NCBI GenBank assembly: GCA_002491565.1
Contig: DKWE01000088.1
Location: 14,993-41,635, forward strand
Source: Lachnospiraceae bacterium UBA7160
GTDB lineage: Bacteria > Bacillota > Clostridia > Lachnospirales > Lachnospiraceae
Reading direction: 5' to 3'
Length of the DNA stretch: 26,643 nucleotides
The translations under genes and the position numbers were made by a program. Of the stretch, positions 1-7,864 are shown piece after piece (position 1 is the first letter of the stretch; each line of letters opens with the position of its first letter). The notes beneath the pieces are model-generated. The model saw only the letters and a list, made by a program, of their open reading frames with translations, was not told the origin of the DNA and did not search any database.

Positions 1-312
1 ACGGAACCCGAAGCGGCGGAACCGGGATCAGCAGAACCCGTGACGGCAGAGCCAAGATCAGTGGAACCCAAATCAGCGGATCCCAGGCTGCGGAATCCGG
101 ACGGCCTGATCCTGACAGGGGATGGGAAGCGGCTGGACTTTGAGACAGAAATCAGGGATTGCAGGATGATTCTGCATGCACGGCAGCTGGACAGCTATAG
201 ACATGTGCAGGTGGACTATGCGCAGCAGCCGTACGTGGAAGCAGATATTTACAACAGTGCCGGCCTGTGTGCGAAGCCATTTACAGTGGTGAGGCCCTGG
301 AACTACAGATGA
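1..312 (+). CDS. C-terminal part of an unrecognised protein (starts before the window)
   Basis: An open frame enters from the left edge and stops with TGA at 310-312, giving about 103 residues. The first part is low complexity: five successive pentapeptides of the form Glu-Pro-x-(Ser/Ala/Thr)-(Ala/Val), then a degenerate sixth unit. This looks like a flexible linker. The remaining ~70 residues form a compact tail rich in Asp, Tyr and Arg that ends in VVRPWNYR. I do not recognise the family. The stop codon overlaps an ATG of the next gene as ATGA (309-312), which suggests translational coupling with the esterase and hexosaminidase downstream. A role in carbohydrate or ester breakdown would be inference from neighbours only. 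Confidence 0.55.
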   Translation, partial: TEPEAAEPGSAEPVTAEPRSVEPKSADPRLRNPDGLILTGDGKRLDFETEIRDCRMILHARQLDSYRHVQVDYAQQPYVEADIYNSAGLCAKPFTVVRPWNYR

Positions 313-1370
313 GCGTATCTGCTGATTTTCAATGCGTAAGAATGCAGGGGTGTGAGACAAATTTGTACATCTTGTTAATAGGAATATTGGTTTTGGGGAT
401 TGCGGCAGCAGGGGCGGTACTTTTATCCCCCTGGCCGGCGGTGTGGCTGCTCCGGCGCGGCGGGGAGGAAACCGTGGAGGCGCCGGAGACCTACAGACAG
501 CAGATCCAAAAAATCAGACAGCAGACGGATCTGTGCTATCCGTCTGCATACAGAAAAAACCGGTATGATTTGTATTTGCCGGAAGGGAATCAGAAGGCGC
601 CTCTGATTTTGTGGATTCACGGAGGCGCCTTTGTGGCAGGCGATAAGAGCGGGGTAAACACCTGGGCGTCGCTGCTCGCATCAGAAGGCTATGCGGTGGC
701 TGCGATGAATTATGAATGGGCGCCGGAGGCGGTATGGCCTGCGCAGCTTCTCCAGATCCGGGACTGCCTGGATGCAGTGAAAGCGCTGCCGGAAGCAGAA
801 GACAGGATCGATATGGATCGGGTATTTCTGGCCGGTGATTCCGCGGGAGCTCATATGGCGGCTCAGGCGGCGCTTCTCTGCTTTCAGGAAGACTTTGCAG
901 AAAGAACAGGACTTTCTATGCCAGTCAAAAAGCCGGCTCTGAAGGGACTTCTTCTTTATTGCGGTCCTTATGAGATAGAGCCCTTTGCGATGGTGGAAAA
1001 CAGAGCATTGCGCTTTTTTGCAAATAAAATCGGGCAGAGCTATATGGGCGGAATCCGGTGGAGAAAGAAGCGCGGGACAGAATTTCTGGATATCGCAAGG
1101 TGGATGACCGGAGACTGTCCGCCGGTATATTTGACGGATGGCAACAGCGGCTCCTTTGAGAGACAGGGAAAGCGGCTCGGGGGCAGACTGAGGGAGCTTG
1201 GCGTACCGGTGATGGAGCGGTATTTTGAGGAAACGGAAGGAAGTATTCCGCATGAGTACCAGATGCAGCTGACACGTCCGCAGGCTGTGACGTGCTACCA
1301 GGATACGCTTCGGTTTTTAAGCACTTATAGCCCGGGGCAGAAGTGGCAGGGAGAAGGAGAGGAGGAGTGA
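309..1370 (+). CDS. Membrane-anchored alpha/beta hydrolase (esterase, alpha/beta-hydrolase_3/BD-FAE-like)
   Basis: About 353 residues from the ATG at 309. That start forms an ATGA overlap with the upstream stop; an ATG at 342 is an alternative. Near the N-terminus a hydrophobic stretch beginning LYILLIGILVLGIAAAG forms one membrane anchor, and the rest is an alpha/beta-hydrolase. Visible active-site elements are the oxyanion-hole motif HGGAF (His104), the nucleophile elbow GDSAG (Ser178), a probable acid Asp277 in TDGNSG, and the catalytic His315 in IPHEYQ. This pattern is typical of carboxylesterases and feruloyl/acetyl esterases of the Aes/BD-FAE type. The gene ends two bases before the ATG of a GH20 hexosaminidase, so the two are probably co-transcribed, and it may remove acyl groups from glycans or glycopeptides. 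The substrate is not determined. Confidence 0.85.
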   Translation: MSVSADFQCVRMQGCETNLYILLIGILVLGIAAAGAVLLSPWPAVWLLRRGGEETVEAPETYRQQIQKIRQQTDLCYPSAYRKNRYDLYLPEGNQKAPLILWIHGGAFVAGDKSGVNTWASLLASEGYAVAAMNYEWAPEAVWPAQLLQIRDCLDAVKALPEAEDRIDMDRVFLAGDSAGAHMAAQAALLCFQEDFAERTGLSMPVKKPALKGLLLYCGPYEIEPFAMVENRALRFFANKIGQSYMGGIRWRKKRGTEFLDIARWMTGDCPPVYLTDGNSGSFERQGKRLGGRLRELGVPVMERYFEETEGSIPHEYQMQLTRPQAVTCYQDTLRFLSTYSPGQKWQGEGEEE

Positions 1371-1372
1371 GA

Positions 1373-3226
1373 ATGTTATTTTTACCGGAACCGCAGTCCG
1401 TTGTGTATACGGGCGGCAGTTTTTTGACTCCGGAGACGTGGCGTGTCTGCGTGCCGGAGGGATTGGAAGAACTCAAAGCGGCATTGGCGGATCTGTGGCC
1501 AGAGCTGGCCATCAGCCCGGCAGCCGGAGAAATCGCTTTTATTAATAGGAAAGGGTTGGCGCGGGAAGCGTACTGTCTGTCTGTGGAAGAGAACGGGGTA
1601 AAAATCGAATACGGGGAAGCAGCAGGCGCTTTTTATGCAGTGACAACCCTGTACCAGATGGCGCTTCAATGCGGCGGGGCTATCCCCTGCTGTCGGATCG
1701 AGGACTGGCCGGTACTGCAGATCCGCGGGACTTTACTTGATATCAGCCGGGGGAAGGTGCCGAAGCCGGAGACCCTGAAATCTATGGTCTGCTTGCTGGC
1801 ATCGATGAAGCTGAATCATCTGGAACTGTATATAGAAGGCTTTTCCTTCGCGTATCCCTCATTTCCGGAGGTCTGGAAGGAGACGGGCTGCCTGACCCCG
1901 GAGGAATTAAAAGATCTCAGTGCATTTTGCCGGCAGCATTTTATCGAGCTGGTTCCGCATCAGAACAGCCTTGGCCATATGGCGCCGTGGCTTGCGAGAG
2001 AGGAATTCCGGAATCTGGCGGAGGCGCCGGAAGGGCTGCATCTGATCGGCAGGACCTTTCCTCCGACCACTCTGAATGCGGCAGAGCCGGGAAGCCTTGC
2101 GCTGGTAGAGAACATGATGGAGGATCTGCTTCCGGCGTTTGATTCAGAGTGGTTTCATGTAGGGCTGGACGAGGCGTTTGAGTTTGGAAAGGGAAGGAAT
2201 CAGGCGTTTGTCAGTCAGTATGGAGGCGAGGCGCTGATTCTTCCGTATGTCATGCAATTGCATGATTTTCTGGCTTCGAAAGGGAAGAAGATGATCCTGT
2301 GGGATGATTTTGTGGTTCGGTATCCAGATCTGGCGCGCCGTTTTCCGGAGGATCTTCTGATTTTTGACTGGGGCTATGATGCGGAGTATCCGGTAGAGAA
2401 ACGGGCAGAATTATTGATGGAAGCAGGGGTAAAGTTTTGTCTTTGCCCGGGAACATCGAGCTGGTCGTCCTTCACCGGCCTGACAGATAACATGCTGGAG
2501 AATATCCGGAGAACGGCAAAGGCGGCATACTGCTATCACGCCTCCGGCCTCGTCGTGACAGACTGGGGGGATATGAATCATCTGCAATATCAGCCTGTCA
2601 GTTATGCCGGTATGTTATATGCGGCGGCGTGGAGCTGGAATAAAAAAGGAATTTCAGAAACGGGTCTGGCAGAAGCGCTGGATCGATTTGTATTCAGGGA
2701 TGCTGCAGGGCGCATGGGAAAGCTCTGTCTGGAAGCCGGGCGGTTCTATTTGCAGGAAGAATTTCGGATGCCGTGCCGCTCGCTTGCCTGTCTTCCGCTT
2801 ATTTTCAGGGAAAGAAAGACGGAAGACTTTCATCAGTGCGTGAAACAGCTGGTGGAGTCTGTGACATTCTTTTCGCCGGAGGAGGTCTGCGAGGCATATC
2901 TTTCCAGCTACGAGAACAGAAAGGCGTTTGACGGCGATGCGATGTACGGGTTCCTGGCAGCCCGGATGGCGGAGCTGGAAACAGTCAGACCCGCGTGCAG
3001 GGATGGGGAGCTGATCGTCAGAGAGTACCGGAATGCGCTGAATATGCTCTGGTATCTGACGAAGCAGCGGGAAGCCATCGAAACAGGACAGTCCGTTGAA
3101 TTCCGGGAAGGATTTCCTGAGGAGCTGATAGAGGAACATTGTTTCCTGTGGAGACAGAGAAACAAAGAAAGCGGACTGGCGCAAGGGGCTGGGATGCTCG
3201 CAGCAGGATTGTCCCCCAGGGATTGA
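1373..3226 (+). CDS. Glycoside hydrolase family 20 (beta-N-acetylhexosaminidase-like)
   Basis: About 617 residues from the ATG at 1373. An AGGAGG-rich stretch just upstream and the 2-base gap after the esterase support this start over one 30 bases earlier. The N-terminus begins MLFLPEPQ and forms a small GH20b-like domain (about residues 1-110), followed by a TIM barrel. The family signature is seen as HVGLDE, placing the catalytic acid/assisting pair at Asp266-Glu267. RGTLLDISRG near residue 120 is the usual barrel entry. There is no signal peptide, so the enzyme is probably cytoplasmic and acts on imported amino-sugar oligosaccharides (GlcNAc or GalNAc ends). The C-terminal ~150 residues are helical and not recognised. 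Family assignment is firm, but sugar specificity cannot be read from sequence. Confidence 0.88.
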   Translation: MLFLPEPQSVVYTGGSFLTPETWRVCVPEGLEELKAALADLWPELAISPAAGEIAFINRKGLAREAYCLSVEENGVKIEYGEAAGAFYAVTTLYQMALQCGGAIPCCRIEDWPVLQIRGTLLDISRGKVPKPETLKSMVCLLASMKLNHLELYIEGFSFAYPSFPEVWKETGCLTPEELKDLSAFCRQHFIELVPHQNSLGHMAPWLAREEFRNLAEAPEGLHLIGRTFPPTTLNAAEPGSLALVENMMEDLLPAFDSEWFHVGLDEAFEFGKGRNQAFVSQYGGEALILPYVMQLHDFLASKGKKMILWDDFVVRYPDLARRFPEDLLIFDWGYDAEYPVEKRAELLMEAGVKFCLCPGTSSWSSFTGLTDNMLENIRRTAKAAYCYHASGLVVTDWGDMNHLQYQPVSYAGMLYAAAWSWNKKGISETGLAEALDRFVFRDAAGRMGKLCLEAGRFYLQEEFRMPCRSLACLPLIFRERKTEDFHQCVKQLVESVTFFSPEEVCEAYLSSYENRKAFDGDAMYGFLAARMAELETVRPACRDGELIVREYRNALNMLWYLTKQREAIETGQSVEFREGFPEELIEEHCFLWRQRNKESGLAQGAGMLAAGLSPRD

Positions 3227-3346
3227 CGGCTGTATTCTCGCAAAAGGCATGGTACGTAAAGACCTGCAGCATCCTGCAGGGTTTGCAGGGTCTGTTTCGC
3301 CCAAGAAGAAGCTCGGCAGAGCCCGTAAAGTCTGTAAAAAGAGTGG

Positions 3347-3374
3347 TTTCTGCCGACAGGATTCATGTTATAAT
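3347..3374 (+). promoter_or_regulatory. Promoter of the NAT_N/GNAT_C acyltransferase gene
   Basis: A consensus TATAAT lies at 3369-3374 with an extended -10 TGT in front (3366-3368). The only -35 candidate is a weak TTTCTG at 3347-3352. An 8-bp inverted repeat (TCGGCAGA at 3313-3320, TCTGCCGA at 3349-3356) overlaps the -35 region and could be an operator or an upstream hairpin. Confidence 0.55.
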
Positions 3375-3427
3375 AGCAGGGTAGTTTATGCAAGACAGCT
3401 GCGAGAAAAGACAGGAGGGTGACGAGG

Positions 3428-4303
3428 ATGTTTACGGCGGGTGAATTTTGTGAGATGCTGGATATGCCGGTGCAGGTACAGCGCAGACTGGAGGAACTGG
3501 AAAAAACGTTTGATTTTGAGGCGGTGCATGCAGAGCTTTCGGCTCTGAACGGACCGGATACCTGGCGGGATGCCAGAAATGCTCTGCGGCAAAAGCTTGG
3601 GGAGGATCCGGATGGGTATAGGATGCTTCTCTGTATGCTGCGCAGTATGAACGGAACGTATGCGTACTATATGGAGCGGAAGATTCCGAAGCAGATATTT
3701 ACGGATACGATGGAATGCTTTTCCAGATTTGTAAAGGAACACATGGCCAGCTTTGGCCGGTATGGCTTTGACCGGGATTTCTGGACCGGAAGACAGCTGT
3801 CGGGACTTTTGTACCGTATCGGTGCACTGGAGTTTGAATTGACACGGGACGTAGTGCCGGATTCAGGGCAGGGCGTGGAATCAGAGAAAGCTGTCCGGTC
3901 AGGGGAAGAGGAGGAGCTGATCAGCATCCATATCCCCTCCGACGCGGTGATGACGGTGGAAAACTGTGAGGAATCCTTTCGTCTGGCGGATGATTTTTTC
4001 AGAAATTATTTTCCCGGAAGGGCAGACAATCGGTATGTCTGCAGTTCCTGGCTGCTCTCCCCGGCTCTCCGGGAGCTGTTAAGCAGGCAGAGCAATATCG
4101 TGCAGTTCCAGAACCGGTTTGAGATCGTCTCGTGGAATAAGGATTCGCAGGAATTTATGAGCTGGGTGTATAAGCGGAACGATTCTGCGCTGGCTGAGCT
4201 GCCGGAGGATACGTCTCTGCAGCGGAATATGAAAGCGTATCTTCTTGCCGGGGGCAAGGTAGGAGAAGGATACGGGATACTGCGCAGGAAGAAGGGAGAA
4301 TGA
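3428..4303 (+). CDS. Acyltransferase domain protein (NAT_N plus GNAT_C type)
   Basis: About 291 residues. The ATG at 3428 is preferred because AGGAGG at 3413-3418 sits 9 bases upstream; a GTG at 3419 would be too close. The protein is helical in the first ~150 residues, and the second half contains an IHIPSDA segment followed by a GNAT-like core. This matches the two-domain family in which an N-acyltransferase N-terminal domain is followed by a GNAT-like C-terminal domain. It is common and single-copy in Lachnospiraceae, usually annotated only as 'acyltransferase domain-containing protein'. There is no signal peptide or membrane segment. It has its own promoter and is followed by another promoter, so it is probably monocistronic. 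The acyl donor and acceptor are unknown. Confidence 0.65.
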   Translation: MFTAGEFCEMLDMPVQVQRRLEELEKTFDFEAVHAELSALNGPDTWRDARNALRQKLGEDPDGYRMLLCMLRSMNGTYAYYMERKIPKQIFTDTMECFSRFVKEHMASFGRYGFDRDFWTGRQLSGLLYRIGALEFELTRDVVPDSGQGVESEKAVRSGEEEELISIHIPSDAVMTVENCEESFRLADDFFRNYFPGRADNRYVCSSWLLSPALRELLSRQSNIVQFQNRFEIVSWNKDSQEFMSWVYKRNDSALAELPEDTSLQRNMKAYLLAGGKVGEGYGILRRKKGE

Positions 4304-4353
4304 CAATCTATCTATTATTTTCACAAAAACAGGTGGCGTCGGCACGCAAAAAA

Positions 4354-4362
4354 TGGTATAAT
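4354..4362 (+). promoter_or_regulatory. Extended -10 promoter of the FGGY kinase gene
   Basis: TGG followed by TATAAT (4357-4362) is a strong extended -10. No good -35 is visible at 16-18 bases. The kinase start lies about 150 bases downstream, so the mRNA would have a long leader. That leader contains a small hairpin (GGCAT-gg-ATGCC, about 4445-4456), but I recognise no riboswitch class. Confidence 0.5.
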
Positions 4363-4513
4363 TGGCACATAGCTGCCGGGTGGGACTGGTTATAGCTTTC
4401 GGAATCAATGAGCGGATGATGTGTTCAGATGCCAGCAGCGGAAGGGCATGGATGCCGGAGCTGTAACAGAGATTGTGACCGTGGCGGTATATTTGATAAG
4501 GAGGATACAGGAA

Positions 4514-6121
4514 ATGGGCTTAAATGCTGGTAAAATTAAGAATACCATTGAGAGCGGCAAGGCGGTGCTTGGCATCGAGTTTGGATCGACACGGATCAAG
4601 GCGGTGTTGGTGGACGAGACGAATGCGCCGATTGCTTCCGGCGCGCATGACTGGGAGAATCAGCTAGTGGATGGCGTGTGGACCTACAGCCTGGATGCGA
4701 TCTGGACGGGACTGCAGGACTGCTACAGCAAGCTGGCTGAGGATGTGAAGACGCAGTACGGCGCAGAGCTGACGAATCTTGCTGCGATCGGTTTCAGTGC
4801 GATGATGCATGGCTATATGCCGTTCAATAAGGACGGGGAGCTGCTTGTGCCGTTCCGCACCTGGAGAAATACGATTACGGAGCAGGCGTCTGAGGCTTTG
4901 ACGGAGGTGTTCAATTTCCATATTCCGCAGCGCTGGACGATCGCGCATCTGTATCAGGCGATCCTGAATGGCGAGGAGCACTGCAAGGATATCACCTTTG
5001 TATCGACGCTCGCGGAGTACATCCACTGGCAGCTGACCGGGGAGAAGGTCGCAGGGGTCGGCGAGGCATCCGGCATGTTCCCGATCGATACGGCGACGAA
5101 GGATTACAATGCGCAGATGGTGGAGAAATTCGATGAGCTTGTTGCGCCGAAGGGCTTTGGCTGGAAGCTGCGGGATGTTTTCCCGAAGGTGCTGGTAGCC
5201 GGGGAGAGCGCAGGCAAGCTGACTGAAGCAGGCGCAAAGCTGCTCGATGTATCCGGAAAGCTGCAGGCTGGTATTCCGCTCTGCCCGCCGGAGGGTGACG
5301 CAGGCACCGGCATGGCGGCAACGAACAGCGTAGCAGTCCGGACCGGTAATGTCTCTGCCGGTACATCCGTATTCGGTATGATCGTACTGGAGAAGGATCT
5401 GTCAAAGCCGTATGACGCGATCGATATCGTGACGACTCCGTCCGGCGACCAGGTGGCGATGGTGCACTGCAACAACTGTACCTCAGATCTGAATGCATGG
5501 GTCGGCATTTTCAAAGAATTCTGCGAGGCATTCGGCGTTGAGGCAGATATGGGCAAGCTCTTCGGTGTGCTGTACAACAAGGCGCTGGAAGGCGACGCGG
5601 ATTGCGGCGGACTGCTTGCATACAACTATTTCTCGGGTGAGCATATCACAGGCTTCAATGAGGGCCGTCCGCTCTTCGCGAGAAAGCCGGACAGCAAGTT
5701 CAATCTGGCGAATTTCATGCGCGTGAATCTGTTTACAGCGCTCGGCGCGCTGAAGGTCGGATTTGACATCTTGCTGAAGAATGAGGATGTGCGGATCGAC
5801 AAGATCTACGGCCATGGCGGTCTGTTCAAGACGAAGGGCGTCGGCCAGGGAATCCTTGCGGCAGCTCTGAATTCTCCGGTATCCGTGATGGAGACAGCCG
5901 GAGAGGGCGGCGCATGGGGGATCGCACTGCTGGCTTCTTATATGGTAAATAAGGCGGCGGGCGAGACGCTGGATAAGTTCCTTGCGGACAAGGTATTTGG
6001 CGGAAGCATCGGAATCGAGATGCTGCCGAAGGCATCCGATGTCGCAGGCTTCGATGAGTTCATCGAGCGCTACAAGGCAGGACTTGCGATCGAGCGCGCG
6101 GCGGTGGAGACACTGAAGTAA
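4514..6121 (+). CDS. FGGY-family carbohydrate kinase (ribulokinase/xylulokinase-like)
   Basis: About 535 residues from the ATG at 4514, which has AAGGAGG at 4498-4504 nine bases upstream. The open frame extends further left without a credible ribosome binding site. The N-terminal phosphate-binding segment reads GIEFGSTRIK from residue 20; Glu replaces the Asp more usual in this fold. Later conserved segments include PEGDAGTGMAATNS, GNVSAGTSVFGM and a C-terminal GHGGLFKTKG with AGEGGAWG, all consistent with the FGGY ATPase fold. The family phosphorylates a pentose or related sugar with ATP. This subgroup resembles the clostridial ribulokinase type that differs from E. coli AraB, so ribulokinase is my first guess. 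No isomerase or epimerase is adjacent in this window, so the substrate stays open. Confidence 0.8.
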   Translation: MGLNAGKIKNTIESGKAVLGIEFGSTRIKAVLVDETNAPIASGAHDWENQLVDGVWTYSLDAIWTGLQDCYSKLAEDVKTQYGAELTNLAAIGFSAMMHGYMPFNKDGELLVPFRTWRNTITEQASEALTEVFNFHIPQRWTIAHLYQAILNGEEHCKDITFVSTLAEYIHWQLTGEKVAGVGEASGMFPIDTATKDYNAQMVEKFDELVAPKGFGWKLRDVFPKVLVAGESAGKLTEAGAKLLDVSGKLQAGIPLCPPEGDAGTGMAATNSVAVRTGNVSAGTSVFGMIVLEKDLSKPYDAIDIVTTPSGDQVAMVHCNNCTSDLNAWVGIFKEFCEAFGVEADMGKLFGVLYNKALEGDADCGGLLAYNYFSGEHITGFNEGRPLFARKPDSKFNLANFMRVNLFTALGALKVGFDILLKNEDVRIDKIYGHGGLFKTKGVGQGILAAALNSPVSVMETAGEGGAWGIALLASYMVNKAAGETLDKFLADKVFGGSIGIEMLPKASDVAGFDEFIERYKAGLAIERAAVETLK

Positions 6122-6185
6122 GAGATTGTTACAGCTTAGCTTTGAATTCTGCGAGGAGTTTTCAGGCATCATCTTACGGACGAAG

Positions 6186-6260
6186 TGCAGATGTGAGACA
6201 TGGCGCAATCGACGGTCAGAATGCAGATGTGAGACATGGCGCAATCGGTTGCCGGAATGC
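6186..6260 (+). repeat. Short tandem repeat, 36-bp period, about 2.1 copies
   Basis: A 26-base segment starting TGCAGATGTGAGACATGG occurs exactly at 6186-6211 and again at 6222-6247. The start of a third unit (GGAATGC) falls in register, with its TGC at 6258. The inter-unit bases also partly match (ggtcagaatgc versus ttgccggaatgc). It lies between the sugar kinase and the dus gene and encodes nothing obvious. Confidence 0.8.
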
Positions 6261-6300
6261 GTGAAAGCTGGCGGGTATGTAGAATACATATAGAAGAAAG

Positions 6301-6344
6301 GCCCTCAGGTGGCTCTGTGCTTTGCACGTTTGCGATCTGAGGGC
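6301..6344 (+). promoter_or_regulatory. Nested hairpin upstream of the dus gene
   Basis: GCCCTCAG at 6301-6308 pairs perfectly with CTGAGGGC at 6337-6344. The stem extends by a G-T and a T-A pair. Inside the loop a second perfect hairpin forms (GTGC-TTT-GCAC, 6317-6327). No proper T-run follows (atttatgtt), so this is either a weak terminator of the kinase unit or a 5' leader structure of the dus mRNA. It ends 35 bases before the dus start codon. Confidence 0.5.
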
Positions 6345-6379
6345 ATTTATGTTCTGTCATGGAAAGGTGAGAAATACCA

Positions 6380-7372
6380 ATGAGATTTTATCTTGCCCCG
6401 CTGGAGGGGATTACGGGCTATATTTACCGCAATGCGCTGGAAAAGTATTTTCCGGGGGCGGACCGCTATATGACACCGTTTATTGTGCCGGACCGGAACC
6501 GTGCGCTGCGCACGAAGGAGCTGCGGGATATCCTGCCGGAGAATAACCGGGTCCGGGACCTCGTGCCTCAGATTCTGACGAATGACGCAGACCGTTTTCA
6601 TGAGGCGGTGCAGGCGCTTGGGGAATACGGGTATGAGGAAGTGAATCTGAACCTCGGATGCCCGTCCGGGACGGTGGTTTCGCGCAGGCGCGGCGCGGGG
6701 CTGCTCGGGTTTCCAGAGGAGCTGGATCATTTTCTGGACCGCATTTTTTCGGAAAATCAGGTGCGGATATCGGTCAAGACCAGACTTGGAATGGAAAAGC
6801 CGGAGGAAGCATTCCGGCTGATGGAAATTTACAATCAGTATCCGCTCTCGGAGCTGATTATTCATCCGAGGACACGGCAGGAATATTATCGGGGCGCGCC
6901 GCACTTTGAGATATTTGGCGAATTGCAAAAGCTTGCTAAGATGCCGGTTTGCTACAACGGGAATCTGCTGACGGTGCGTGACTATACCAGTTTTTGTGCG
7001 CATTTTCCGGAGACGGAGGCAGTGATGCTCGGGCGCGGTGTAATTGCGAATCCGGCGCTGTTCCGGGAACTTTCCAATGATGCCAGCGGAGGACAGTTGC
7101 CAGGAAAACTTACGAAAGAGGAGCTCCGCGCCTTTCATGACGAAGTCTTTTTTGGATACCGGGAAGTCTTTGGAAATGACAGCAATGCAGTTTTCCGGAT
7201 GAAGGAGATGTGGACATACCTCCTGCATTCCTTTGCGGACCCGGAGCGGCAGGCCAAAAAGATCCGCAAAGCGCGGACGAAGGAAGAGTATCTGCTGGCG
7301 GTAGAGGGTATATTCGCAGCCTGTGAGCTGCAGCCGGACGGCCCGGAATTCTGGAACCTGCCGCAGAAGTAA
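6380..7372 (+). CDS. tRNA-dihydrouridine synthase family protein (Dus)
   Basis: 330 residues. The start ATG at 6380 follows an AAAGGTGAG ribosome binding site. The N-terminus MRFYLAPLEGIT contains the APLxGxT flavin-binding strand of Dus enzymes. NLNLGCPSGTV places the catalytic cysteine at about Cys94, in the position of the usual NxGCP motif. SVKTRLG, IHPRTRQEYYRG, YNGN and GRGVIANP follow in the normal TIM-barrel order. Dus enzymes use FMN and NADPH to reduce specific uridines in tRNA. GCPSGTV replaces the canonical GCPxxKV and the protein lacks a clear DusA/B/C signature, so it belongs to the separate short Firmicutes branch, and its tRNA target position cannot be assigned. It converges on the exporter genes with only 10 bases between stops and no terminator. 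Confidence 0.85.
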   Translation: MRFYLAPLEGITGYIYRNALEKYFPGADRYMTPFIVPDRNRALRTKELRDILPENNRVRDLVPQILTNDADRFHEAVQALGEYGYEEVNLNLGCPSGTVVSRRRGAGLLGFPEELDHFLDRIFSENQVRISVKTRLGMEKPEEAFRLMEIYNQYPLSELIIHPRTRQEYYRGAPHFEIFGELQKLAKMPVCYNGNLLTVRDYTSFCAHFPETEAVMLGRGVIANPALFRELSNDASGGQLPGKLTKEELRAFHDEVFFGYREVFGNDSNAVFRMKEMWTYLLHSFADPERQAKKIRKARTKEEYLLAVEGIFAACELQPDGPEFWNLPQK

Positions 7373-7382
7373 GGGGGCTATG

Positions 7383-7814
7383 CTATTTCTTCTGCCACCG
7401 AAACCAGCTCTGCGGAATTTCGAAGACGAACAGGATGCCGAGCACGATGGCGACTGCAATTTTCAGGGTCTGAAATCCCTGGGTGCTGGCTTTGGCAAGC
7501 TCGTCTGTGACGATGTAGTAGGCAGTCCAGTAGACACCGGCGCCGGGGACGAGCGGAAAGATGCCTGCGACCAGAAATACTGTGACCGGGCAGCGCTCCC
7601 GCACAGCGAACAGGCGTGAGAGGAAAATAACCAGCACCGTGGCGAAAAAGGTCGCGATGGCTGCGGAGCTGAGCGGAAGCACCAGCTTGTAGCAGAGCCA
7701 CCCGAGACCTCCGATCAGGCCGCAGTAGCGGTAGTAGATTGCAGGCACCTGGAAGAGCAGGGCAAATGCGATCGTGCCGACACAGGCGGCAATACATTCT
7801 AATAAAAGACGCAT
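7383..7814 (-). CDS. Threonine/serine exporter small subunit (YjjB/ThrE_2-like, DUF3815)
   Basis: 143 residues on the minus strand, starting at 7814 with GGAGA nine bases upstream. The protein is almost wholly hydrophobic, with about four to five membrane segments. It contains the family's PLVPGAGVYW motif near residue 90. This is the C-terminal half of the ThrE exporter fold, which in many bacteria is encoded separately from the larger DUF1212 half. Its partner lies 50 bases upstream on the same strand, and together they should form an inner-membrane exporter of threonine, serine or a related small metabolite. Some YjjB/YjjP homologues have been linked to succinate export, so the substrate is uncertain. 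Confidence 0.83.
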   Translation of the reverse strand: MRLLLECIAACVGTIAFALLFQVPAIYYRYCGLIGGLGWLCYKLVLPLSSAAIATFFATVLVIFLSRLFAVRERCPVTVFLVAGIFPLVPGAGVYWTAYYIVTDELAKASTQGFQTLKIAVAIVLGILFVFEIPQSWFRWQKK

Positions 7815-7864
7815 GGCAAATTCTCCATAGTAATTTTGGTAACGGCTGGCTCCTTGCCTGTTTT

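Noticed and set aside
6186..6247. CRISPR-like repeat pair
   Set aside because: Only two full units, 10-base spacer that itself partly repeats, and no cas genes; it is a simple tandem repeat.
5483..6289. Long minus-strand open frames opposite the FGGY kinase (and similar long antisense frames opposite GH20, lon and the radical SAM gene)
   Set aside because: They mirror codon bias of well-supported genes on the other strand, lack ribosome binding sites and have no recognisable domains.
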